Below the pieces are notes generated by a model. It was not told the DNA's origin and made no database searches. It saw only the letters and a list, made by a program, of their open reading frames with translations. 13,481 nt of DNA, taken from positions 1-13,481 of the forward strand of contig JAISZE010000088.1 in the NCBI GenBank assembly GCA_031269405.1, read 5' to 3'. This stretch comes from Treponema sp. Its GTDB lineage: Bacteria > Spirochaetota > Spirochaetia > Treponematales > Breznakiellaceae. The position numbers were made by a program, and so were the translations under genes. Below, piece after piece: positions 6,605-13,285 of the stretch (position 1 is its first letter; every line of letters starts with the position of its first letter).

Positions 6605-7368
6605 ACATACTTCTGACCAACGATGACGGCGTTGGTTCCGAAGGGCTTCTAAAGCTGAGGGATGCTCTTTGCGCGAAAGGAAAGCACAGAATATGCGTCC
6701 TTGCGCCGGACCGCGACAGGTCGGGAGTTTCCCATGGGCTTAAGGCATTAACTGTTCCCCTTAAATTTACCGAAATTGAAAGGGATACATGGTCCTGTTC
6801 GGGCCAGCCTGCGGACTGCGTCCTTGCGGCGGTTCTTGGTGGAAAGCCCTGCAAGCCTGACGCGGTGGTTTCGGGCATTAACCAGGGGGCCAACCTGGGA
6901 AGCGATATTATCTATTCCGGGACCGACGCCGCCGCCAGGCAGGCTGCCCTTATGGGAATCCCCGGCATAGCCCTGTCCCTGGCGGGAAGAGGGGCGTTTT
7001 ACTGGGATATGGCCGCCGCGTACGCCGCAGATCACTTAGAGGAATTGTTCGCTTTGTGGAAAAAAGACGTTTTTATTAATGTGAATATCCCGAATAACCC
7101 GAAAGCCCCTGATGGCAGGGCCAGCACATGGCCGGCGGTCAAGCGTTACCAGGATAAGGTTTCCTTTTTCAAGGCCCTTGACGGGAAGGAGTGGTGTTTT
7201 TTCTTTTCAGGAAACAGTTCTTCAGAGTATGAAGCCGGTTCAGACATGGACGCGGTTTCCAGGAACCTGGTCTCCGTGAGCGCTGTGGCTGTTTATCCCG
7301 TTGTCCGCAGGGACTGCTGCGCAGGGGTTCCGGATTACGCCGCTGTAGGGAACCGGAGGGGCTGCTAG
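6601..7368 (+). CDS. surE: 5'/3'-nucleotidase SurE
   Basis: SurE is a metal-dependent phosphatase that dephosphorylates nucleoside monophosphates, and in some bacteria short polyphosphate. It has been linked to stationary-phase survival. The 255-residue protein has the metal-binding Asp8-Asp9 in NILLTNDDGV, Ser41 in DRDRSGVSH (37-45) and Asn94 in VVSGINQGANLG (90-100). The SDIIYSGTDAAARQA helix (101-115) is also typical. All expected metal ligands are present, so the enzyme should be active in the cytoplasm. ATG 6601 overlaps the preceding stop and has no good Shine-Dalgarno, implying coupled translation with the kinase-like gene. It is followed after one base by a TPR gene. Confidence 0.94.
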   Translation: MNILLTNDDGVGSEGLLKLRDALCAKGKHRICVLAPDRDRSGVSHGLKALTVPLKFTEIERDTWSCSGQPADCVLAAVLGGKPCKPDAVVSGINQGANLGSDIIYSGTDAAARQAALMGIPGIALSLAGRGAFYWDMAAAYAADHLEELFALWKKDVFINVNIPNNPKAPDGRASTWPAVKRYQDKVSFFKALDGKEWCFFFSGNSSSEYEAGSDMDAVSRNLVSVSAVAVYPVVRRDCCAGVPDYAAVGNRRGC

Positions 7369-7369
7369 T

Positions 7370-8056
7370 ATGGCGTCTTCCGGCGGGTCCCTCCAGGAAG
7401 GAGTCAGGCTTTACCGGCTGAAGCGCTGGGACCTGGCTCTCCAGGAACTGATGAAGGTTAACCCGGATAAATTCAATCCCGAAGAAAACGCCGAACTGGC
7501 CTATTACCTGGGGCTCTGCTATACCAAGCTGGAACGCTACGACAACGCCTTGCTTTACCTGGAACAGGTGGTTACTTCAGGCAAGGATCCTTTAAGGACT
7601 TACCAGTGCCGTATGGCTTTAGCGTATATTTATGTTATCACGAAACGGTCAAAAATGGCGGAGTTTGAACTGCACCGTCTGGCCAGTAACGGCTTTGAAT
7701 CGGCCCAGCTCTACACAACCCTCGCATACGCCGCATGGACCCAGAAGCGTTTCCAGCAGGCAGCGGAGTATTACGAAAAAGCCCTGGATTTGGACGAGTC
7801 CAATACTACCGCCTTGAACGGTCTGGGGTATGTTCTGACGGATACCGGCATGGATCCCCTCAGGGGGCTCAGGTGCTGCAGAAAAGCGGTGGATCTAAAG
7901 CCCCAGAACGCCGCTTACCTGGATTCCCTGGGCTGGGCGTATTACAAGAACGGTGAACTTCTGGAAGCCCGTACTTGGCTTCGCCGGGCTTCCGAGGCGG
8001 CTCCGCAGCAGAAGGAAATTAAAGAACACTTACGGATCGCTACGGGGGAATCATGA
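7370..8056 (+). CDS. Cytoplasmic tetratricopeptide-repeat protein
   Basis: This 228-residue protein is made almost wholly of TPR helices, with repeats approximately at 6-30, 42-75, 78-107, 112-145, 146-179 and 182-214. Clear repeat hallmarks are AYYLGLCYTKLERYDNALLY, the AAEYYEKALDLD segment near 131-142 and AYLDSLGWAYYKNGELLEA. No signal peptide, membrane helix or catalytic domain is present, so it is likely a cytoplasmic scaffold for protein-protein contacts. The start ATG 7370 is one base after the surE stop and is preceded by GGAGGGG at about 7352-7358. The stop overlaps the next ATG (ATGA), coupling it to the exported TPR-NHL protein, so the two products may work together. Its exact role cannot be told from sequence. 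Confidence 0.85.
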   Translation: MASSGGSLQEGVRLYRLKRWDLALQELMKVNPDKFNPEENAELAYYLGLCYTKLERYDNALLYLEQVVTSGKDPLRTYQCRMALAYIYVITKRSKMAEFELHRLASNGFESAQLYTTLAYAAWTQKRFQQAAEYYEKALDLDESNTTALNGLGYVLTDTGMDPLRGLRCCRKAVDLKPQNAAYLDSLGWAYYKNGELLEARTWLRRASEAAPQQKEIKEHLRIATGES

Positions 8057-10137
8057 CCAGATTATTCCTTCCTGCGGCGCTGTTTCTGTTCTTTCTGGTT
8101 CTCTTCCCCCTTGGGGCCCAGCAGGGGGCTTTTACCGGCCCAGATCTCGATACTGTCAATGCCCGGGAAGAATTCCGCATCGGCGTTCAGGCCTATAACC
8201 GCTTTGCCTTTAACGAGGCGATTCTATCTTTTGAACGGGCCCTGTCGTTCCGGCCCGGAGAGCCTCTCATCCTGGAATGGCTTGGGAAGGCCTATTACCG
8301 TTCGGGGTTTGAAACCGCAGCACTGCGGGAATGGCAGTCAGCGGCTGAAGGCTACGGGTATTCCTCAGGCCCGGGGGTCCTTCTTTCCAGCAAAATAGAA
8401 ACTATCAGTAACCGCAGAAGCCTGCTCCCTGTTCCGGAAGACGGGGTCCGCTATGTGGAGTCAGGCCGCTATCCCAATACCAACGGCGAAGTGGTTCTCT
8501 ACCGCCAGCCCAGCGCGGTGCTGCCCGGGGATGACGGGACCGCCTGGGTTGTGGCCTACGGCAGCAACGAACTGGTCAGGATCGATGTGAACGGCATTAT
8601 CCGGGACCGGCGCCGGGGGCCCTTCAACGGTTTTGACCGGCCTTACGATATAGTCCGGGGCCTTGACGGAAAGCTCTATGTTTCGGAATTCCGCGGCTGC
8701 AGGGTAAGCGTCCTTTCCAAAGACGGTGAATGGCAGTACTACATCGGATCCCGGGGCAGGGGGCCGGGGCAGTTTATGGGGCCCCAGAACCTTGCGGTAG
8801 ACGAGGAAGGCTACCTCTATGTGGTGGATTACGGAAACATGAGGATCTCCAAATTCGATCCTACAGGGGCTTTTATACTCTCCTTTGGGGCCCCTTCGTC
8901 CGGTTTCGGAGGCTTTATGTCCCCTACAGGCATAGCGGTCAGGAACGGGCGCGTGTATGTTGCCGACAATGTTTCCAAACGCATCAGCATTTTTGACCGG
9001 AACGGTTCCTATCTGGGCGTCCTGGCAAGCGGAGGCCTTGAGGGTCCCGAAAGCCTCCGGTTTCTGGAAGACGGCAGGCTTTTGGCCGCAGATGTCAACC
9101 GTATCCTTCTTATCGACCCTGATACTGCCATTATTACCGAGCTCGGCGTCCTGGGAAACAGTTCCCGCGTCAGGGTTACAGGAGCGGAAATCGACCGGAA
9201 CGGGAATGTTTTGGCTGCGGATTTCAAAACCGGGGAAGTGACTATTATGACCCGGATTGAGGATATAGCATCGGGGCTCTTTGTCCAGATTGACCGGATC
9301 GTTTCGGACAGGTTCCCTCTGGTTCAGGTTGAGATCCAGGTCCAGGACCGTTTAAGGCGGCCCGTGACCGGCCTTGACGGGCGGAACTTCCTCCTGAGCG
9401 AACAGGGACAGACCGTATCGGAACAGAGCTTCATGGGCGCAAGCTACCTTTCCACCACCGGCGAAGTGGCGGTCCTCTTTGAGCGGTCTCCGCGCACCCT
9501 GGCATTGCGGGACGATCTTGCCGCTGCGCTCAGGGACATCAGCGCCGCGGCGGACAGGGTGGTGTCCGTGGTTTCAGCAGGGGAACAGCCGGGGAGGGAA
9601 AACATCGAATCCGGGGCAGCGCCGCCGCGCCGGCTGGATGAAGCCGCCAGGGGGGCCGCTGTCTCTTACAGCCCCCGGTGGCGTTTCGACCTTGGTTTAC
9701 GGCTGGCTGCGGCGGATCTCCTCGCTGGAGGAAAGAAACGGGCGGTTATCTTTGTCGGCGCCGGCAGCCCCGGCAGCGGGGCAAACAGCCTGGGAGAACT
9801 GGCTTTCGAACAATACGGCCTTTCGGAGCTCGCTGCGTACCTGGGGAACAACAGCATAGCCTTCTACGCGGTCATCGCCGGAGGAGGAGGGGCGGGCGCG
9901 GATATCCGGTACCTCTGCGAAGAAACAGGAGGGCAGGTTCTTTCCCTTTACCGGAACGAAGGCATAGGGCCTCCAATCAAAGAGCTTGCCAGCCGTCCCA
10001 GCGGGTATTATACTATCACGTACAGATCCCTGCTGCCTACGGATTTTGGAAGGGCTTACCTCCCTCTTGAAGCTGAGGTATATATGATGGACCGGTCCGG
10101 CAGGGACAGTACCGGTTATTTCCCACCTTTGGAATAG
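8053..10137 (+). CDS. Exported TPR - NHL beta-propeller - VWA-like protein
   Basis: The 694-residue product begins with a signal peptide: Arg3, then a hydrophobic core at about 4-20, with likely cleavage after Ala22 (PLGA before QQ). There is no lipobox cysteine, so it should be periplasmic or released. Residues 38-100 form two or so TPR-like units. Residues roughly 150-405 hold NHL/six-bladed propeller repeats, for example FDRPYDIVRGLDGKLYVSEF, QNLAVDEEGYLYVVDYGNMR and PTGIAVRNGRVYVADNVSKR. From about 425 a small beta domain (GLDGRNFLLSEQGQ) leads into a von Willebrand A-like fold (472-660). That fold contains VAVLFERSP, KKRAVIFVGAGSP, SIAFYAVIAG and YLCEETGGQVLSLY. The first metal-site Asp is replaced by Glu477 and the following Ser-x-Ser is lost, so MIDAS metal binding is doubtful. 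GGGGGA at 8044-8049 supports ATG 8053. It probably acts as a scaffold or ligand-binding envelope protein. Confidence 0.85.
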   Translation: MTRLFLPAALFLFFLVLFPLGAQQGAFTGPDLDTVNAREEFRIGVQAYNRFAFNEAILSFERALSFRPGEPLILEWLGKAYYRSGFETAALREWQSAAEGYGYSSGPGVLLSSKIETISNRRSLLPVPEDGVRYVESGRYPNTNGEVVLYRQPSAVLPGDDGTAWVVAYGSNELVRIDVNGIIRDRRRGPFNGFDRPYDIVRGLDGKLYVSEFRGCRVSVLSKDGEWQYYIGSRGRGPGQFMGPQNLAVDEEGYLYVVDYGNMRISKFDPTGAFILSFGAPSSGFGGFMSPTGIAVRNGRVYVADNVSKRISIFDRNGSYLGVLASGGLEGPESLRFLEDGRLLAADVNRILLIDPDTAIITELGVLGNSSRVRVTGAEIDRNGNVLAADFKTGEVTIMTRIEDIASGLFVQIDRIVSDRFPLVQVEIQVQDRLRRPVTGLDGRNFLLSEQGQTVSEQSFMGASYLSTTGEVAVLFERSPRTLALRDDLAAALRDISAAADRVVSVVSAGEQPGRENIESGAAPPRRLDEAARGAAVSYSPRWRFDLGLRLAAADLLAGGKKRAVIFVGAGSPGSGANSLGELAFEQYGLSELAAYLGNNSIAFYAVIAGGGGAGADIRYLCEETGGQVLSLYRNEGIGPPIKELASRPSGYYTITYRSLLPTDFGRAYLPLEAEVYMMDRSGRDSTGYFPPLE
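9986..10014 (+). promoter_or_regulatory. Candidate internal promoter ahead of the hemerythrin gene
   Basis: TTGCCA (9986-9991) and TATACT (10009-10014) are spaced by 17 bases inside the 3' end of the NHL gene. Each matches the sigma-70 consensus at five of six positions. Transcription would start near 10021, about 125 bases upstream of the hemerythrin ATG. The -35 word is identical to that of the cysteine desulfurase promoter. Because it lies in coding sequence, chance is a real alternative. Confidence 0.4.
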
Positions 10138-10146
10138 GAGGATATT

Positions 10147-10560
10147 ATGGCGTATCAATGGGACAGCAGTCTTGAAACAGGGTATGAAGTGGTTGACAAT
10201 CAGCACAAACAATTGGTAGCCGCTGTGAACAACCTGATAGAAGCCAGCCAGAACGGCAAAGGCGATAATGCCGTTATGCAGACGATGGACTTTCTGACAG
10301 GCTATACCATCAAGCACTTCGCTGACGAGGAGAAGCTGCAGAAGCAGTTCAATTACCCTGATTACCTCAACCACAAGCGCATCCATGATGATTTTAAAGT
10401 TACTGTAGGGAACCTCACCCAGCGGATCATTAAAGAGGGGCCGACCCAACCGCTGATTAACGAGGCAAGCTCCGCAATCGGCGCGTGGCTGCTCAACCAC
10501 ATCAAAGGCGACGACTTCAGGATGGCCGCTTTTATCAAAGCCGCTGATACCAGGCAGTAA
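10147..10560 (+). CDS. Bacteriohemerythrin (non-haem di-iron oxygen-binding protein)
   Basis: This 137-residue single-domain hemerythrin binds oxygen at a di-iron centre and is a candidate oxygen carrier or scavenger in a microaerophile or anaerobe. All seven canonical iron ligands can be read: His20 in VDNQHKQL, His57 and Glu61 in KHFADEE, His76 and His80 in NHKRIHDDF, and His117 and Asp122 in LLNHIKGDD. The N-terminal Tyr3-Gln-Trp5 pattern is also usual. There is no signal peptide, chemotaxis domain or GGDEF domain, so it is a free cytoplasmic protein. AGGAGG lies a few bases before ATG 10147, a strong ribosome binding site. The gene begins nine bases after the NHL gene. It ends 11 bases from the converging thiI gene, and no hairpin terminator is seen in that gap. 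Confidence 0.95.
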   Translation: MAYQWDSSLETGYEVVDNQHKQLVAAVNNLIEASQNGKGDNAVMQTMDFLTGYTIKHFADEEKLQKQFNYPDYLNHKRIHDDFKVTVGNLTQRIIKEGPTQPLINEASSAIGAWLLNHIKGDDFRMAAFIKAADTRQ

Positions 10561-10571
10561 TGATCACGGTT

Positions 10572-11765
10572 TTATCTGTCCGCCCTGTTTGAGCTGGGGA
10601 AAGCGCATTTTACAAGCTCCCTGGTCCTCAAGGCTTCCTCGATGAGAGGGCCCGCTTCAAGGGCTTCGTAGAGTTTTCCTGCCTCAGCGGGATCGCCCCG
10701 GAGTACCGGGTGGGGAGGGCTGAAAAGGATGCAGCAGTCCTGGTAGGGGAGTATCGAGGTCTCGTAGGCGCCGGTCTTTTCGGCCAGCCGGATGATGCCG
10801 TCTTTGTCCATGCCGATAAGGGGCCGGAGCACCGGCAGGCTGACCCGGCTCTGGGTGCAGGAGATGTTTTCGATAGTCTGGCTTGCTACCTGGGAAAGGC
10901 TTTCGCCGCTTATGAGGCACTTGTCCCCTCTGCTGCGGGCCAGCTTTTCGGCGCATTCCATCATAGCCATACGGAGCAGCACAGTGCGCCACGGCTCAGG
11001 GGAGCGTTCCCTGATCCTGATCTGAAGCGGGGTAAAATTCACAACAAAGAGGCATATACCCAGACTATAGCCGCCGATTATTTCCGCCAGCTTTACCGTC
11101 TTTTTGCGGGCTTCATCGGAAGTATAGGGATAGGCGTGAAAATACACCGCATCCAGACGCAGGCCCCGGCAGGCCATGAGGAAACCCGCTACAGGGGAAT
11201 CGATGCCCCCTGAAAGCAGGAGGAGCCCCCTGCCGGCGCTTCCTACAGGCAGGCCCTTGAGGCCCTGCTGCGCGTTTCCGTACACATAGGCCTTTTCCCT
11301 GATCTCTACATTGATGATCCCTTCAGGCTTCTGTACGTCCACGTTAAGCCCCGGAACCGCCCTGGCTACTGCTTCCCCGGCGATGCAGCGTATCCCGTAG
11401 GAATCAAGGGGAAAACTCTTGTCCGTGCGGCGGGCTTCGATCTTGAATGTCCGTATCCCCTTTTCAAAGAAGATGCGCCCTTCTTCCTCGCAGGCCCGGA
11501 CAAGGGCTTCGGTATTTTTTTCGCATATCCTGGTTTTGGCCCACCCGGCGATTCCTATAAGGCGGTTCAAGGCGCTTTCGGCTTGTTCTTCCGCCCCTGA
11601 AGGGCATCTGAGGTAGAAGCGTCCGCTGGTTCTGGCAACCCGGACGCCAAAGCCCTTCAGCATAGAGGAAAGATTTCTTCCCAGGAGATTTTCAAACCCT
11701 TTCCGGTTGCCCCCTTTAAGGGTAAGTTCGCCGGGCTTGATCAGGTAGACCGTCATATCCGTCAC
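10572..11765 (-). CDS. thiI: tRNA 4-thiouridine synthase ThiI, rhodanese-less form
   Basis: ThiI adenylates uridine 8 of tRNA and inserts sulfur to make 4-thiouridine, a near-UV sensor; some members also serve thiamine thiazole synthesis. The 397-residue protein has an N-terminal ferredoxin-like region, then a THUMP domain (about 60-165). The PP-loop ATP motif LLLLSGGIDSPVAG follows, with SGGIDSP at 185-191. Next are ISGESLSQVASQTIENI (285-301) and DCCILFSPPHP, with Cys344-Cys345. It ends soon after, so the C-terminal rhodanese domain of the enterobacterial enzyme is absent, as in Bacillus. Sulfur would then come directly from a partner desulfurase, and one lies immediately upstream. GTG at 11765 overlaps the desulfurase stop as GTGA; ATG at 11756 is the alternative start, three residues later. 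Confidence 0.94.
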   Translation of the reverse strand: MTDMTVYLIKPGELTLKGGNRKGFENLLGRNLSSMLKGFGVRVARTSGRFYLRCPSGAEEQAESALNRLIGIAGWAKTRICEKNTEALVRACEEEGRIFFEKGIRTFKIEARRTDKSFPLDSYGIRCIAGEAVARAVPGLNVDVQKPEGIINVEIREKAYVYGNAQQGLKGLPVGSAGRGLLLLSGGIDSPVAGFLMACRGLRLDAVYFHAYPYTSDEARKKTVKLAEIIGGYSLGICLFVVNFTPLQIRIRERSPEPWRTVLLRMAMMECAEKLARSRGDKCLISGESLSQVASQTIENISCTQSRVSLPVLRPLIGMDKDGIIRLAEKTGAYETSILPYQDCCILFSPPHPVLRGDPAEAGKLYEALEAGPLIEEALRTRELVKCAFPSSNRADR

Positions 11766-12913
11766 AGAAAGGCCAATACCCTTTGTATACCCTCCAGAAG
11801 GGCGTCCAGATCATCATAGGACGTTGACCAGCCCTGGGAGATCCGTACTCCCTCAAGACGAGCGTGTTCGTCAAGGCCCATAGCCGAAAGTACCGGCCTG
11901 TCTGGTGATGAACTTGAGCACGCGGACCCGGTAGATATGGCGATGCCTTCGCTGTCCAGAGCCCGGACCATCACTTCACCCGGAACGTCCTTGAACCGGG
12001 CCTGAAGGATCCAGGGTGAAAAGCGCCTGTCTTCTGCTTCCCGGTCTTCAGGGACAAGCCGGCACCTCGGGTTCCTTTTCAAGGCCCTGACGAGGTATGC
12101 CCACCTGGCGGCGGCTTCTTTGCAGGCAGCTTCTACAGTTCCGGGAAGGGCATGTTTTTCCAGACACTCCGCCAGGGCCAGGGCCCCCAGGGTGTTTTCG
12201 GTTCCCGGCCGTATCCCCCGTTCCTGGCCGCCTCCGTTATAGAGGACCTCTATGGGTTTTTTAAGGTAAAGCAGGCCTATGCCCCTGGGCCCCCCGAGTT
12301 TGTGGGCGCTGAAAGAAGCGGAATCCAGATCCCAGCCTCTGATATCCAGCGGCAGTTTTCCAAGGGCCTGGACAAGATCGCTGTGGAAAAAAACAGGAAC
12401 GTTTTTCGAGCGGACAACAGTTGAAAGGGCTTTTATGTCCATAAGCGCCCCGGTTTCATTGTTAATCCCCATAACAGCCGCAAACCGGGTATCAGGTTTT
12501 TTCTCCAGCGCCCTGGACAGGGTTTCGGGACTTATCCTGCCGTCTTTTTCGACTTTTCCCGGGATAGCAGGAAAGCCCAGCCGTTCCAGGACCTGGCAGT
12601 TTTCCCGTACCGAAGAGTGTTCCACGGCGGAATAGAGGACCCCGGTTTTTCGAGCCTTGAGGATAAGGGAATATAACACCAGAGCGTTGGATTCGGTGCC
12701 GCCTGAGGTAAAATAGACCGTTTCCCCCGGAACCCCCAGGACCGCGGCGCAGCGGGACCGGGCGTTTTCCAGGGCTTCCCGGGCCTTTCTGCCTTCTTCG
12801 TAAAGCGACGAAGGGTTCCCGAAAAAACCGGCCAAGGGCTTCTCTTCGGGAACAGCAGTTGCAGCCCAGTCGAAATAACGGCGGGAGGATTTGGCCGCTT
12901 CAGAATGATCCAT
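11762..12913 (-). CDS. Cysteine desulfurase (NifS/IscS class I, probable NifZ-type ThiI partner)
   Basis: This PLP enzyme removes sulfur from cysteine as a persulfide. The 383-residue chain has TSGGTESNAL (69-78), catalytic-site His99 in AVEHSS, INNETGA near 150 and Asp179 in FFHSDLVQALG. The PLP lysine is Lys205 in SFSAHKLGGPRG, and GIRPGTENT lies at 233-241. The mobile active Cys332 sits in STGSACSSSSPDRP, and the short loop to AMGLD fits class I. The stretch between the N-terminal FDWAAT (14-19) and FGNPSS (31-36) is about ten residues shorter than usual, and the common DNAAT is DWAAT. Overlap with thiI and the rhodanese-less ThiI suggest a dedicated partner, like Bacillus NifZ. No iscU or other cluster scaffold is adjacent. 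No Shine-Dalgarno precedes ATG 12913, consistent with a leaderless message. Confidence 0.9.
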   Translation of the reverse strand: MDHSEAAKSSRRYFDWAATAVPEEKPLAGFFGNPSSLYEEGRKAREALENARSRCAAVLGVPGETVYFTSGGTESNALVLYSLILKARKTGVLYSAVEHSSVRENCQVLERLGFPAIPGKVEKDGRISPETLSRALEKKPDTRFAAVMGINNETGALMDIKALSTVVRSKNVPVFFHSDLVQALGKLPLDIRGWDLDSASFSAHKLGGPRGIGLLYLKKPIEVLYNGGGQERGIRPGTENTLGALALAECLEKHALPGTVEAACKEAAARWAYLVRALKRNPRCRLVPEDREAEDRRFSPWILQARFKDVPGEVMVRALDSEGIAISTGSACSSSSPDRPVLSAMGLDEHARLEGVRISQGWSTSYDDLDALLEGIQRVLAFL

Positions 12914-12918
12914 ATTTA

Positions 12919-12947
12919 ATCATAAAAAACTATTGACTTACTGGCAA
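12919..12947 (-). promoter_or_regulatory. Promoter of the cysteine desulfurase-thiI unit, placed for a leaderless mRNA
   Basis: Reading the minus strand, TTGCCA (12947-12942) and TATGAT (12924-12919) are 17 bases apart, and each fits the sigma-70 consensus at five of six positions. Only five bases (TAAAT) separate the -10 box from ATG at 12913. Transcription should therefore begin at or beside the A of the start codon. The absence of any Shine-Dalgarno there agrees with this. Confidence 0.6.
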
Positions 12948-12961
12948 GACCGTGGGACACT
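12933..12961 (+). promoter_or_regulatory. Weak candidate promoter for the ArsR-family gene
   Basis: TTGACT (12933-12938) is a good -35 box. At 17 bases spacing lies GACACT (12956-12961), which keeps only the most important A and T positions of a -10 box. The start would fall around 12967-12970, again close to an ATG (12970). A better -10-like word, GATAAT at 12963-12968, has no suitable -35. It overlaps the opposing promoter by about 15 bases. Confidence 0.35.
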
Positions 12962-12969
12962 TGATAATT

Positions 12970-13275
12970 ATGGATGTCGATAGCCTCTATTCAGATCCTG
13001 TAATTGAGGAATATTCCCGGAAATTAAAGGTTTGCGGGCATCCTGTGCGGCTTAAGCTCCTGTGCGTCATCCAGGGAAGGGGTGATCCCTGCGTAACCAA
13101 CCTCTGGACCTGCCTGGGCGAAAGCCAGCCGGTCATCAGCCAGCATCTGGCGGTCTTAAAGAAAAGCGGCATTGTAGATTCCGTTGTTCAGGGAAACCGG
13201 CGCATTTATTCCATAGCGGACAATTTTATCCGCGAATTTGTGGTCCGCATCAGAGCGGAACAAGAAAAAGAGTAA
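12970..13275 (+). CDS. ArsR-family winged-helix regulator with four cysteines
   Basis: This 101-residue protein has the layout of ArsR/SmtB repressors, which are small dimeric DNA-binding proteins released from DNA by a metal or a thiol modification. The helices read KLKVCGHPVRLKLLCVI (18-34) and then the turn into NLWTCLG (44-50). The recognition helix is SQPVISQHLAVLKKSG (52-67), followed by the wing SVVQGNRRIYSI (71-82). Cysteines occur at 22, 32, 41 and 48. Cys41 falls where ArsR-type sensors place their metal-binding ELCVC motif, but only one cysteine of that pair is present. Gene position, divergent from a cysteine desulfurase, suggests it controls that unit and itself. ATG 12970 is preferred; GTG 12952 and TTG 12961 are in frame upstream, and none has a strong Shine-Dalgarno. 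The ligand is unknown. Confidence 0.85.
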   Translation: MDVDSLYSDPVIEEYSRKLKVCGHPVRLKLLCVIQGRGDPCVTNLWTCLGESQPVISQHLAVLKKSGIVDSVVQGNRRIYSIADNFIREFVVRIRAEQEKE

Positions 13276-13285
13276 AAAAAGCCTT

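Larger units (their letters stand above)
12908..12975. repeat. Mirror-image gene starts: imperfect inverted repeat
   Basis: ATCCATATTTAATCA (12908-12922) is, in reverse complement, almost the same as TGATAATTATGGAT (12962-12975), with one gap and one mismatch. The arms are about 39 bases apart and each contains the ATG-GAT start of one of the two divergent genes. They flank the overlapping promoters and could be an operator for the ArsR-like dimer. Part of the similarity comes from both proteins starting Met-Asp. Confidence 0.45.

Noticed and set aside
9697..10500. A 267-codon minus-strand frame covering the end of the NHL gene and the hemerythrin
   Set aside because: It crosses two well-supported genes and their boundary, and has no recognisable domain.
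10561..10571. Possible shared terminator between the convergent hemerythrin and thiI genes (TGATCA palindrome)
   Set aside because: The palindrome is only six bases, with no stable stem or T run; termination must occur elsewhere or depend on Rho.
10710..11213. A 167-codon plus-strand frame inside thiI
   Set aside because: It is antisense to the PP-loop and catalytic part of ThiI and carries no credible protein features.
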